Source: Boswellia sacra (taxonomy: Eukaryota; Streptophyta; Magnoliopsida; Sapindales; Burseraceae). From it: a stretch of DNA of 64,000 nucleotides. The notes under the pieces are model-generated. The model worked only from the letters and a program-made list of their open reading frames with translations, was not told the DNA's origin and did no database searches. Position 1 is the stretch's first letter, and the number at the start of each line of letters is the position of its first letter. Location: positions 186,001 to 250,000 of the forward strand of contig SNVD02013250.1 of NCBI GenBank assembly GCA_013180625.2, read 5' to 3'. Shown piece by piece: positions 11,401 through 22,674 of this stretch. Position numbers and translations under genes: made by a program.

Positions 11401-12431
11401 GTGTGTATTATCAGAGGCTACATGATGGTTCTTTTATTTATCTACTCTTGTATGTTGATGATATGTTGATAGCTTCGACGAATGTTAAAGAAATTGTAAA
11501 GTTGAAGGCTCAGTTGAATCGAGAGTTTGAGATGAAAGATTTGGGTGAAGCTAAGAAGATACTAGGTATGGAGATTAGCAGAGTTAGAGGGAGAAGCAAG
11601 ATTTTTTTGACTCAAAAGCAGTATCTAAAGAAGGTATTACAGCGGTTTGGCATTACAGAGCAGTCAAAACCTGTAAGTACCCTACTTGCTCGTCATATGA
11701 AAAACAGTACATCTTTATCTCCTAGTGCAGATGAGGAACGAGAGTATATGTCTCGAGTTTCATATGCTAATACAGTTGGTAGCCTGATGTATGCTATGGT
11801 GCGTACAAGACCCAACATTTCACATGCAGTTGGAGTTATGAGCAGGTGCATGCATGATCCTGGTAAGGACATTAGCAAGCAGTGAAATGGATTCTATGGT
11901 ATTTGCTGAAAACCGTAGATGTTGGCTTAGTCTTTGAGAGGGATGATACGTGTGATTAGTATGCTATTGGTTATGTTGATTTTGATTATGCTGGTGATTT
12001 GGATAAACATCGGTTGACAACCGATTATGTGTTTACTCTTGCAAAAGCACCAGTCAGTGAGTTGAAAATCTACTTTACAGTCTACAGTGGATTTGTCTAC
12101 TATAGAGGCAGAGTATATGACAATGACAGAGGTTGTGAAGGAAGCTATTTGATTATAGGGATTGCTAGACGAATTAGAAATTGGGCAGAAGAAGATCACT
12201 CTTCATTCTGACAGTCAGAGTGCTTTCCATTTAGCGAAGAATCCAGTGTTCCATGTTCGTACAAAGCATATTGATGTTCGATATCATTTTGTGTGGGAGA
12301 TTATTGATGAAGGGAGAATCTTACTTCAGAAGATTGAGACTGCCGAGAATCCCGCATATATGTTGACTAAGGTTGTGACAGCAATCAAGTTCAGTCATTG
12401 TTTGGACTTGATCAACATTGTGCTAGTTTGA
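8496..12431 (+). pseudogene. Copia-1 gag-pol, many stops
   Basis: Gag pieces lie at 8,496-8,981, then a partial zinc knuckle CASCHEKGHWKK near 9,130-9,170 and the protease motif DSGCTYHTC near 9,299. The integrase has its HHCC region (LWHMRLGH ... CEHC, 9,690-9,800) and acidic residues in HSDVWGP, RTDNGGEY and GVAERMNR. The reverse transcriptase has LVAKGYAQ near 11,065 and YVDDMLIAS near 11,450; the RNase H piece is at 12,162-12,431. At least ten in-frame stops occur, nearly all TAG or TAA where the family has CAG, CAA or TGG. It cannot encode a polyprotein. Confidence 0.92.
9050..9115 (+). repeat. Short tandem duplication in Copia-1 gag
   Basis: GAAACCAGGAAAAAGGGAAA followed by TCTTG(A/G)TCGACG occurs twice in direct succession. 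It sits just before the zinc-knuckle segment and shifts the gag frame. Confidence 0.6.
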
Positions 12432-12532
12432 CTACGCCATTAGGCATATTTGGGGGCGTTGTAGTTGTGATAGAGAATATGGGAAAAAGAAGAAATTTGT
12501 GATGGACTAGTATATTCGCCAAGGTGGAGATT

Positions 12533-13092
12533 TGTTGAGTTTTGGCTCATACGTAAGTCGAAGAAATCCCACATTGGTTAAGTAACAAAAACTTGGGTCT
12601 CATGTGGGCTTATAAAAGAAGCCATGTGGGAGATGTTTATGTGTCCCAATTGAAATTCTCCTTCACCCCCCCATTTTGTGTAAGGTCTCATATAAGATCT
12701 CATAGTTTAAGGGCCTTTTATTAAGGACCTTAAAGTTTGTAATATTTTCTTTTTTTCCCTTTGATTTTAGGTATTTTAGCATTACCCAATTGTTTGGATA
12801 ATTACAGTTTGACCCAACTATTCGAGTAATTGTAGTTTGACCCAATAAGTTATGGTATTTTTATTGTGATCCAAAAGTTTGTAATTCTCTTTGAAGATAG
12901 TGGAAGTTTCTTTAGCGGTGCCCGAGGATGTAGGTAACAATACCGAACCTCGTTAAATCTTGGTGTTCTTTCTATTTCTGCATTATTAGTAGATTGGTTG
13001 CCTCTTTAGTTGCTATTATATTCAATTATCTAATATAATTTGTAATTGTGCATTTGGTTGTTTTGTTGGTATCGCTTTCGAATTCCGCAACA
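12533..13092 (+). repeat. 3' LTR of Copia-1
   Basis: It is the counterpart of the 5' LTR with the same ends and length. A purine-rich stretch AAGGTGGAGATT immediately precedes it and is the probable polypurine tract. Confidence 0.93.
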
Positions 13093-13367
13093 CTCACCTC
13101 ATTGTTTCAGGGTTTCTCTCTATCCGCTACACTCATTACAGAGCAATGTTAAGCTACAAAACCGCGTTGCATCTGCAAATATTTCGAAAAGAAATCTGAA
13201 GATAAGTTAGTTATCTTTGTTTATGGGCACGAGTATGATACAACAAAAACAGAAGAAAAGGTTCAAAAGATGTATAAGGAGAAGGTTTGGGGATATTGTA
13301 AGGGAGAGAAATGGTCACCTTTCTGACACAAATCTAGGAGAGAGATGCAGAATGCCAGTGAACTATG
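13093..13367 (-). pseudogene. Exon-1 region of membrane-protein copy A, start lost
   Basis: The sequence resumes the paralogous alignment with 35,780-36,060 after the Copia-1 target duplication. Shared segments include ACAACAAAAACAGAAGAAAA and TCACCTTTCTGACACA. Where the intact copy has ATATGCCCAAAG (complement, 35,972-35,982), this copy has ATATCCCCAAAC, so the initiator ATG is gone. The block ends at the solo LTR at 13,368. Confidence 0.55.
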
Positions 13368-13934
13368 TGTTACGACTCGCCCAATTTACTTGTTAGAGTG
13401 GCCCAAATATGCCTAGAGGCTTGGCTTAGCTTCTAGAAAGCTTGCAAGCCCAAGCCCAAGCCCAGGCATGTCTTCTAGAATTCTCTAGCAAGATAAGTTT
13501 CTAGAATACTCTTGTATATATCTACTCTTGTATTTATCTAGATAATTTAGTAGACGATACTCTCTTGTATATATCTACATAATTTAGTAGATGACAATGA
13601 ATTAGGACCCTTAGATGCATTAGATCTTACTCATTCATTTGAGAGGTAGATTAGTATAAATACCTCTCCAATGCTCATTTGTAAATCATCCAAACTAATC
13701 CAAGCATTCAAGCAAAATTGTAAGCAAGCGTTCTTGTGTAAAACAAAGCTCTCTTACTTAGTAATACTTGTCTCCATCTTCCATCTCTTCTCTTCTTGCC
13801 TACAGGCTCTTTAGCTCAACGATCCTCTCTTCTCCTTGAGTGAGAAGGCAACATCAAGGCTTACTTAGCAACTTTCGAGTCAAGTTGCCTAAGTGCCGCA
13901 CGAGCGTGCTGCGCAAACCTCTAAGTTCGTGACA
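13368..13934. mobile_element. Solo LTR (567 bp)
   Basis: It starts TGTTACGACTCGCCCA, ends CTAAGTTCGTGACA, and is flanked by TATG on both sides (13,364-13,367 and 13,935-13,938). A TATA-like GTATAAATACC lies near 13,656. No internal retroelement genes or second LTR are nearby, so it is read as a solo LTR left by recombination. Compared with the intact locus, it sits where the TATA box of the membrane-protein gene should be. Confidence 0.6.
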
Positions 13935-13938
13935 TATG

Positions 13939-14753
13939 GCAACCTTGTCAAGACTTTCCTTTAAAGGCCATCTTCCTCTCATTTTATTACCTAACTTGTG
14001 ATATATATAGTGAAAGGGCCATCAAAAGTATTGGTCCAGTAGTGTCCCACATTCAAAATATTCAACGATTTTACTTTTCTAAAGTCCTTGACTATTTGAA
14101 TGTTGGACACTCATTCTGAATATTTTATATTTTGAACGTGGGATATTCGACTTTTGCATGCACTGATGCCATTGACTGTGGGAACCTTTTGCATACGCTG
14201 ATGTGATTGAATGTGGGATCTAGATGGTGCCATTTACGTGTGATGCCTCGCTGAGGAATGTGGGCTGTGGATGAAGGCATTGACATGTGATGCCTCACAG
14301 AAGCGTCCATCCATTTATGTAGGCATCATCCATTTACGTCTTAGTGGATCCTACTCTTTTTTTTTAAAAAAAAGTAGTTTCAAATATGTGATGATTGGAT
14401 CATGACAGTTAATACTATATTAAGTGTGTCATCTTTTTAAAAGCTTAAGTTTGTACTGGTAGGTTTAACTTGAGTATATATTTTCTCTCCACACCGGTTA
14501 GTTGAAATGAGTTTAGAAAAGATTCTTACAGCCCCATCTAGGAGCCAGGAAATATGATATCATCTTCACGCCAAACTTAATTTAGGATTTCGACGGCCAA
14601 ACTTAGTGTAGGATTAATATGGTGCTCTGACCTATAATGCTTCAAATTATACAAATAATTTTTGGGGACCTTTTTTTTAATATATGTATGCTAATAATTT
14701 TTTAATTTACTTTTGTCTAGTCTAATAAACTATATTGAATTATTGGTACATTG

Positions 14754-14802
<49 letters not shown>

Positions 14803-16306
14803 AGCTTGATTCATTCATTAATTCAAAAAATGATCGTGTGTTGGGCATTAATTTAATTTGTAGTCACAACATTATGTGCTAGCATTTATCTTAATTCTTA
14901 CGATAATGATCAATATCTTAATTCGTTTTAGTAAACGAGATCTATTACCATATTTTATCAGTTATTATAGAGAATTACATAAATAACAATAAGTAAGAAT
15001 AATTGTGATATCCACACACACAGATGTACATATGTAACTCTATCTTAATCATCTTCAATATGTATATGTCACCCTGTCTATGACAAACAAAAACACCAAA
15101 ATCAATTCATGCTCCTACACTTGTCCACAAAGTTTTAAGATGTTTGATTGCCATTTGAATAATACGCCTAGCCTACCTCATCATCAACGGGCCGGGATTT
15201 GGATTTCAAATATCAACTTTGCTATAGAATGGTTGAATAAGAATATTATATTTCATTTGTAGTTTTATATTTATCTATCTATATAAATAAACGGTTGATG
15301 CTGAGGATGAAACGAAAATGAAATCTGGATTTAACTTTCATGGCTGTTAATCATGAAGAATCTTATAAATAACAAGTTACAGCCCATGCAGCACCCACTT
15401 AGATAAAGATTTAGATGGATTTTAATTTTAATAGATAATGGATTGCCTTCTGATTTATTGAAGTGAATACTATTTTGGAGAGGTCTTGAAGCGGCAAAAG
15501 TTTGAGACAGGCATGACTGATTGGGTCTAATCACATTGCCTTTTGATCTATTTACGAAATTGGATCTAGGCGATTCTATTGTTGTTACCAAATCATTTTC
15601 ATTGCTTTGTTTTCCAAATTGGGATTCCTCATCCTCGGTTGAATGATCAGAAAAAGAGGTTGTTCGAAAGAATGGATATTTTGTCTAGGATCATTTAGTT
15701 GAAACAAGTTTCGGCTTTTCAAACTTAAGAATCAGTTCCCAAGTTCGGTTTCAGATTCGTCATTTGTTGATTTCTTTGATTTGTCATCTTTGTGTGGTAA
15801 TCAATCGGCCGGTGTGCCTCCTGCATCAACTTTTAAATAAAAAGATGTTTGTTGGAGCTTTATTTTCATAATAAGACTAATATACGATAAGATTGGTCTA
15901 GAAAGAGTCTTGTTAAGCCAATATAGGATAGACATCTTCAAAGATAAGACTACTAGAAATCTTTTGGTTTCTACCTAGGAAGATGCAGACAGGATGACAA
16001 AAATATATATATAAATTGATCGTTCTCTTGAGTTTGCATCCCAAGTTAGGATTTCTATGAGAAGAGAAGTCCTGGAGTTGGATTAGAGGAACATGATGAG
16101 AAGTTTATTCTCACACAAATTATATTATAAAGGGTAAATTTGTCAAAAAAAATTCAAAAAATAAAATTGGGGCTTAAGAGTTAAAATAGGCCAAATATAA
16201 CTACTTTAAATTGGTGATGCAATTGGCCTTCTACACTTTGACACTCAAGTCAGTTGTTCGTTGTAGACTTAATTGACGTACAAGCATGTGTTATGATTAG
16301 TTTTAA
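13939..16306. other. Intergenic sequence without recognisable genes
   Basis: This is AT-rich with an (AT)n run at about 14,756-14,798. The part at 14,885-14,970 (ATGATCAATATC, AATTCGTTT, AGTAAA) resembles 38,297-38,390, so remnants of the duplicated locus extend here. The 15,330-16,100 part has a slightly higher GC content and open frames on both strands, but nothing I can identify. Confidence 0.45.
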
Positions 16307-17734
16307 GGGCCGTTTAGTATAGGCAAATAGGAATATTGGGAATGGGATTCACATTCCATGAAAACTAAAATATGAAAAATCTAATGCTTGGAAAAGTAAC
16401 ATTACTGTGTTTGGACTGTCCACGGGAATCTTAACTTTGATTTATGTGGAAATCAGATTACTGTGTTTGGTTGCAGTTAGGAGTGTATTAAAAATTTTCC
16501 AGTATATCAAAAATTCTTATGTTCTTTTTTCATGCACTAGTATACAATAAAAAAAATAAAAAACATATGAGGATAACAATTTTAAAGATTTCTAAATCCA
16601 TTATAAATTACTAAAAATAATTTTTAAATTTATTAATAATTCTCTATAATGCTATAGTATAAAGGTCAGATCAAAAAGTACTAAGTTTATTCAATATGTG
16701 ATATGTAAGTAAACTTTACAATTAATTTTTTTTAATATGTAAAAAAAATACTTATATTGTCTTTCAAGTTCTGGTATGCAATAAAAAATATAAATAAATA
16801 TATGTTATTCAAATTTAATCATCCAATAAATCTTATTTTAATTTAGGAAATTTGAATATATCCAAATTAATTCATGAAAAATATTAAAAAATCGAACAAA
16901 ATATCAAAAACTCCAAACTCGAAATCCGTTCTTTCTAATTGAATTATTCATACAATCATATTCCAATCAATTGAAAAACACAAAAAAAATATCCAGAAAT
17001 TCCAGACCCAGAAATTCACAAACACAAAAATCCCAAATCCAGAAATTCCAATGAACCAGAAATTCACAAAACCCATCACCACCACCTCTAACCATTGGCA
17101 ATTTAACCATGAACCACCAATCCAAACCACCATATTTCACTCTTGCACCATCACATTTCCTCAATTCAACAATCACAAAAGATTGGGGAAGAAAGAAAAT
17201 AGAAAGGAAAGTCGCCATAAGAGGGGAGAGAGTGAGAGAGAAGAGAGAGAGGTGGAGGTGTCAATGCAGGGGAGTTTGAGAGAAAGTCATTGTTGCGCAT
17301 CGCTATCGCTGTAATCCAGTCACTCACACATTGCCACACAGTCCAGTCACGTGCTCACATGAATTATTACAGGTTGTTGCCGCTACTGCCATCCACCACA
17401 AGCGCTACCGCTAAGGTAGAAAAAGCTTCATCTTGTAAGGCAGCGAGCAAGAAGCCAAAGACCAAAAAAAAAGGGTGGAGTTGAAAAGAGAAAGAGGTAA
17501 GGAGTTTTATGGCGAGGAAAAGGGAGAGAGATCAAGCTTCGTGCGTGGAATTAAGATTCCCAGAAATATCAAACTCAAGGAGGAAGAAAGGTTGATATTA
17601 CCCCCTTAGGAGTAATGTGATGCCCATGATAAAATAGAATTCCTAAGTTTAAAGATTCTAATAACCCTGCCAAACATGGGCTATTAACCAAATTTCCATT
17701 CCGAAGTTCCCTATCCCTCATACCAAATGACCCC
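16307..17734. mobile_element. PIF/Harbinger-like non-autonomous DNA transposon
   Basis: The left end GGGCCGTTTAGTAT and the complement of the right end GGGGTCATTTGGTAT form imperfect inverted termini, and similarity continues into AGGGAATATTGGGAATGG versus AGGGAACTTCGGAATGG. TTAA stands on both sides. G-rich ends with CGTTTGGTA-type sequence and a TTA/TAA target suit PIF/Harbinger relatives. No transposase was seen. The purine-rich stretch at 17,190-17,260 and the frames at 17,051-17,484 are not recognisable genes. Confidence 0.5.
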
Positions 17735-17738
17735 TTAA

Positions 17739-18460
17739 GGTTTTCTTAGTATCTTGGTTTCTGTGTGTAAGAGGCAAAATGAATATTCATGGATAAAAAT
17801 TACATTTTATACCTATCTTTTACCAAGGCACGATCCTCTTCTAATTCTTTTATTAACTTATGTCTAAGCCTTACTAGGTGATATGCTTGGACCATGACTA
17901 TCAATGTAAGTGGAAGTTTGGGTATGGAGGTTTTCCTTTTTGGAGGTCTTATGGTGTTGTGTGGACCCTTGGGTTTTTGGGTATGGAGGTTTTCCTTTTT
18001 ACAGGCCCTTCTTCTTAGTCCTCCTTCCAGGCTTCATGCCTTTGTTGGCCGCATAACATTGGATCGTATTCTAATATGGAGTCCATTTGATTGGGTCGCC
18101 ATTCAAATGATATTGGCCCATATTCAAGCAAGCTGCAACAGACTTTTAGACAGTTTGTTGATGACTCCTAATCAGCATTTGATCCAAATAACTATATGCT
18201 AATTGGGTATAATTAGGCATTATTTAAAAAAGGAAAAATTCAAAACATAACCCACATTAAGGGGCTTAGTTGAAAAAAAAACAACTTCTAGAAAATTTTG
18301 ATGTCATGGCCCTTTTGGTTATGAAATTACCCCAATGACCTTTTATAGATACTGAATTTTTTAGGCTCAATGATGAAGTGAAGATGAATGTTGACTAATA
18401 CAAATAACCGAAATGCCCTTCGAAGCAAATTGAAGAAAGACAAGAAGAAATGGACCAAAA
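17739..18460. other. Intergenic sequence with a Mutator-terminus-like fragment
   Basis: A 22-bp phrase GGGTATGGAGGTTTTCC plus TTTTT appears twice, near 17,921 and 17,979. At about 18,232-18,350 the sequence resembles the inverted termini of MULE-2 (AAATTCAAAA, ATTAAGGG, CTAGAAAATTTT, ATGCCAT/ATGTCAT), suggesting one end of a related broken element. A 102-codon frame at 17,894-18,202 has no recognised similarity. Confidence 0.4.
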
Positions 18461-19995
18461 GTTTCGAAAAACCAACTTTGAAAAATCACAGAAATTAATC
18501 CAGGAAGAATATGATGATGAGTCATATACCGTTGCAAAGCTACGGATGTCTAGTTTTCAAAATTTTATGAATTTCAAATCAAAGTTAAACTCAAAGAGTT
18601 ATGCGTGATCAAACGGATGAAGGTCAAAGGAGGACTACATTAAGAAAAAGTGAAATAAGGGGGTCCGGTAGGCCACAACTGGCCGGTGGTCCACCCACAG
18701 CCAATCAACTATCCAACTATTGGCTGATAGTCCTCACACAATCGATCTGCTACTCTCTAAGTAATTTTGAAAAATTACACCTCCAACCTTCCTTTTTTGT
18801 TTCTTAGCTTCCTTCTTCAACTCAACCCTTTAACTATATAAACCCCCCTCCTCCTCCTCTTTTGAAGACACATCAAAATCCTCTCTTCTCCCTCTTGAAG
18901 ATACACTTGGTAATTCAAAGAATCTTTTCTAGTTTAAAGTTTTTTAGGCATTCTACTATTCTAAACCCAGAAACGGTACGTCTTAAGAGCATTTAGTTTC
19001 GAAAACCAACTTTGAAAAATCACAGAAATTAATCCAGGAAGAATATGATGATGAGTCATATACCGTTGCAAAGCTACGGATGTCTAGTTTTCACAAAATT
19101 TTATGAATTTCAAATCAAAGTTAAACTTAAAGAGTTATGCATGATCAAATAGATGAAGGTCAAAGGAGGACCACATTAAGAAAATGTGAAATAAGGGGGT
19201 TCGGTAGGCCACAACTGGCCGGTGGTCCACCCACAGCCAATCAACTGTCCAACTACTGGCTGATAGTCCTCATACAATCGATCTGCTGCTCTCTACGTAA
19301 TTTTGAAAAATTACACCTCCAACCTTCCTTTTTTGTTTCTTAGCTTCCTTCTTCAACTCAACCCTTCAACTATATAAACCCCCCTCCTCCTCTTTTGAAG
19401 ACACATCAAAATCCTCTCTTCTCCCTCTTGAAGATACACTTGGTAATTCAAAGAATTTTTTCTAGTTTAAAGTTTTTTAGGTATTCTACTGTTCTAAACC
19501 CAGAAACGGTACGTCTTAAGAGCATTTAGTTTCGAAAACCAACTTTGAAAAATCACAGAAATTAATCCAGGAAGAATATGATGATGAGTCATATACCGTT
19601 GCAAAGCTACAGATGTCTAGTTTTCACAAAATTTTATGAATTTCGAATCAAAGTTAAACTCAAAGAGTTATACGTGATCAAACGGATAAAGGTCAAAGGA
19701 GGACTACATTAAGAAAATGTGAAATAAGAGGGTTCGGTAGGCCACAACTGGCCGGTGGTCCACCCATAGCCAATCAACTGTCCAACTACTGGCTGATAGT
19801 CCTCACACAATCGATCTGCTGCTCTCTACGTAATTTTGAAAAATTACACCTCCAACCTTCCTTTTTTGTTTCTTAGCTTCCTTCTTCAGCTCAACCCTTG
19901 AACACTATAAACCCCCCTCCTTTTTTGAAGACACATCAAAATCCTCTCTTCTCCCTCTTGAAGATACACTTGGTAATTCAAAGAATTTTTTCTAG
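18461..19995 (+). repeat. Three ~535-bp tandem repeats with TATA-like boxes
   Basis: Units start with TTTCGAAAACCAACTTTG at 18,461, 18,996 and 19,529, giving periods of 535 and 533 bp. The third is interrupted at 19,996 by the CACTA element and resumes at 28,419-28,478. Each unit carries a TATA-like CTATATAAACCCCCC or CACTATAAACCCCCC (about 18,833, 19,369 and 19,903), a CT-rich leader, and CAGAAACGGTACGTCTTAAG at the end. The layout resembles repeated U3/promoter sequence of a long LTR, but no LTR ends were found. Open frames at 18,601 and 19,137 are the same repeat read twice, not genes. Confidence 0.85.
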
Positions 19996-20842
19996 CACTA
20001 CAAGAATTTTTTACATATTTGTCACTTTATAATTTTTTTATTTGGCATTTTTTTAAGAAAGTGAGAAATATAACATTGGTCAGAAAGTCAAACCTGTCTA
20101 TTCATCTTATTTGTCACTTTTGTCTTTATCCAATCAAATATTTATCATATTTTTATAAAAATGTGACAAATATGTGAATATGTAATCTTTCCCATTTCCT
20201 TATCATATTTTCATCTTCTCTTCCAAGCATTATGAATATAATATATTAAATTTCAATAAATAGAGAAGTAAAAAATCTTAAAATAATAATTAAATAATAC
20301 AATTTTATATTTTAATATTTAATTAAAAATAGTTTTTTAAAATATTTAAATAAAAGATAATATTTTTGTATAATTAAATAATAAATTTTTAAAATCAAAT
20401 TAATAAGAAGTAAATTTTTAAACATGAAAATTATATGAAATAAATAAATTATTTTATACTTTCAAAGTGATTAAAATCATATTTTTTAATTTTTTATGAA
20501 AAATTAAGAAATTAAAAATCTTGAATAAAATTTTATTTTCAAATAATATAACATTTATACTTAAGTAAATATTATTATAATTTATTTTAGAAATTAAATA
20601 AAAACAATTAATGTTTATAAAAATAAAAAAAAACTAAAACATATACATGTATATTTAAAGTATCTCGCATTTCACATTTTTATTGATTAATAAAGTTTTA
20701 AACATACACATTGTTTACATCTCATAAAACCCATTTGAAATAAACCTAAAACCCTTCAACCCTAAAATCATTTTCTCTTCTCTTCACCCTTTCACGCCTC
20801 CACCCTTTCAAACCTCTCTCTCTCTCCCAAACATTCCACTCC

Positions 20843-20965
20843 CTAAATCTCGGCTCAGAGAAGATCGCGACCGGCGACTTAATCTCCGACTGGTTCACAC
20901 TCATCGACTCGAACGGTAAGCCGCCTAAGCCTAGCACAGCTATAAAACTCGAACTGAAATTCATA
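20843..20965 (+). pseudogene. Possible C2-domain / phospholipase D-like fragment
   Basis: This frame reads EKIATGDLISDWFTLIDSNG followed by [15 protein letters not shown]. It resembles the last strands of the N-terminal C2 domain of plant phospholipases D, where an ISxWF segment, an SGKPPK-type loop and an LELKF strand occur. The match is from pattern memory only. It runs directly into the CHLH fragment without an intron, so it marks a capture junction. Confidence 0.4.
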
Positions 20966-21080
20966 TTGAGAAGCTTAAGGGGCCTAATGCTTCGATTATA
21001 GGGCTTGTTTTGCAAAGGAGTCATATTGTGACTGGTGATGAGAGTCATTATGTTGCTGTAATCATGGAGTTAGAGGCAAG
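20965..21080 (+). pseudogene. CHLH: CHLH fragment, upstream part
   Basis: The frame reads [20 protein letters not shown] and then [18 protein letters not shown]. This is the segment of the magnesium-chelatase H subunit just before the part at 22,671. In the plant enzyme, VIMELEARG is followed within a few residues by VIPIFAGGLDFSG. Here the text is cut after MELEAR and an AHP fragment lies between, so the CHLH reading is split by about 1.6 kb. Confidence 0.75.
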
Positions 21081-21363
21081 AGAAAGATAATGCAGAAAAG
21101 AGTGTAAAGTTGTAGACTTTTATTAATAGTACTTGTACTACTAGACAGTAATACCGAGAGAAAAATTTGGATTTTTATTTCTTTTGGGTCTGCGTATTAA
21201 ATTCATTAAATCACTTTCAAGGTTCTAAGCATTTATACCTCTTTTGATGGTGTAATAATTCCATAAGATCTGCAATTCAAGCCTCAAGCTCTATTGGATC
21301 AGTGCTTTAAAAATAGAGTGGGTTGTGTGTAGGGAAGGAGAGGAACAGAAGAAACGCTAAGAC

Positions 21364-22674
21364 ATGGAGGTGGGTCAGATGCAGAGAAGGCTGCTGGACT
21401 ACACAAAGTCCTTGTTTCTGGAGGTAATGCGGAAGAATGTAAAAATATTTTAATGAATCTAAGATGGTTTTTGTTCTGTTTTTGATATGCATGCATGCTC
21501 TTTTTTTTTTTCAAGCGTATTTGTGTTGGTTTTTATTTGTTTATTTATTTTTTTGGTTGAGAGAAGGGGGTTCTGGATGGCCAGTTTTTACAGCTCCAGC
21601 AACTGCAAGATGAGAGCAACCCTGATTTTGTTGTTGAAGTGGTCTCTCTCTTCTTTGAAGATTTTGAGAGGCTTCTCAATGATCTCACTAAGGCTCTGTA
21701 AGCTCTCTGTCCCTCTCTTTCTGTCTTTTAAATCGCTCATCTCTAGCCTTCCATATGTGTCTCTGACTTTTACTTTATTTTTGTCTTCCTAATCAATTCA
21801 TCATATTCTCCTTTTTCATGTTATTTCCACAGAGATCAGCCAAATATAGACTTCAAATTGGTTGATTCCCATGTTCATCAGTTGAAGGGTAGCAGCTCAA
21901 GGTACATAACTTTCTTATTTTCTTTAAAAAAAATGAATGTATTCTTTTTTAATTCCTTTTTAGTTTCTGGATGGCTACAGTTTCAGGTTTATATTTTTGA
22001 TCACTGTTGTTGAGCCGCTGCATACTGCATAACTCGTTTCACACATTATTTCAAGTATTTCACCAAGCTGGGTTTATCCAATTTCAATGTCACTGATATT
22101 TGATCAAGCCCCGGTGAGAAAGTAACAGAAATAGTATTGGCCATTAACTTAATTCAGATCTGAAACGTAAGAACTATAATCTAGATGGAAAATTGTTTGC
22201 TTAACCAAATCTTTGTCTTGAACAGTATAGGTGCACAGAGAATTAAAAATGTCTGCATTGCTTTCTACAACTTTTGTGAGGAACAGAACATTGAAGCGTG
22301 AGTCTCAAGTCATTTAAATTGTTTCTTTTCCACTGCTTGTTCTTCGTTTATCATTGAAACTAAAATTCTGAAGACTTAGAAGTCATGAATGATGAAATGA
22401 GAAAATTTAGTTCTGATATAAATCTGATTTGTTGAAATTACATCTTCTGAGGGTCTGAGATGTTTGCAACAAGAGAAACAAGAGTACTACCTTGCGAAGA
22501 ACAAGCTGGAAACTCTATTCAGGGTTAGTACAATGGAAAACTCTACTTGAAAACATGGCTGAAGTGTTTATGAATATTATTTAATATTTATTAGAATAAT
22601 TGTTTTCTTGATGAAATTATGGTCAATTGTAGATGAAGCAACAGATTGTGGCAGCAGGTGGATCAATTCCTATG
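21364..22674 (+). pseudogene. AHP: Histidine phosphotransfer protein (AHP) fragment, six exons
   Basis: Exons lie at 21,364-21,423 (MEVGQMQRRLLDYTKSLFLE), 21,567-21,697 (GQFLQLQQLQDESNPDFVVE), 21,833-21,901, 22,226-22,297, 22,454-22,523 and 22,633-22,674 ([13 protein letters not shown]). Together they cover essentially a whole AHP, the cytokinin-pathway phosphorelay carrier. The third exon keeps HVHQLKGSSS, whose first-motif histidine accepts phosphate. Most GT-AG sites are intact, but the fifth exon is preceded by GG rather than AG, and the natural stop is replaced by run-on into CHLH sequence. It sits between two CHLH pieces inside CACTA C1. Confidence 0.88.

Larger units (their letters stand above)
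7664..13092 (+). mobile_element. Ty1/Copia LTR retrotransposon, degenerate (Copia-1)
   Basis: Two 560-bp LTRs (7,664-8,223 and 12,533-13,092), each TGTTGAG...CAACA, flank a gag-pol interior read on the plus strand. The flanking 5-bp duplication is CTCAT/CTCAC. The paralogous locus at 35,770 preserves the empty site (TATCTCACCTCATTG), which confirms the boundaries. Domain order protease, integrase, reverse transcriptase, RNase H is the Copia order. I counted roughly 15 differences in the first 150 bases of the two LTRs, so it is not a young insertion. Confidence 0.95.

Noticed and set aside
16948..17314. Overlapping frames on both strands at 16.9-17.3 kb
   Set aside because: Low-complexity repeats of a CCAGAAATTC-type phrase and a purine tract inside the Harbinger-like element; no family match.
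18601..19343. Two nearly identical 68-codon frames (MRDQTDEGQRR and MHDQIDEGQRR)
   Set aside because: They are the same position in two tandem repeat units and show no protein-like substitution pattern or known similarity.
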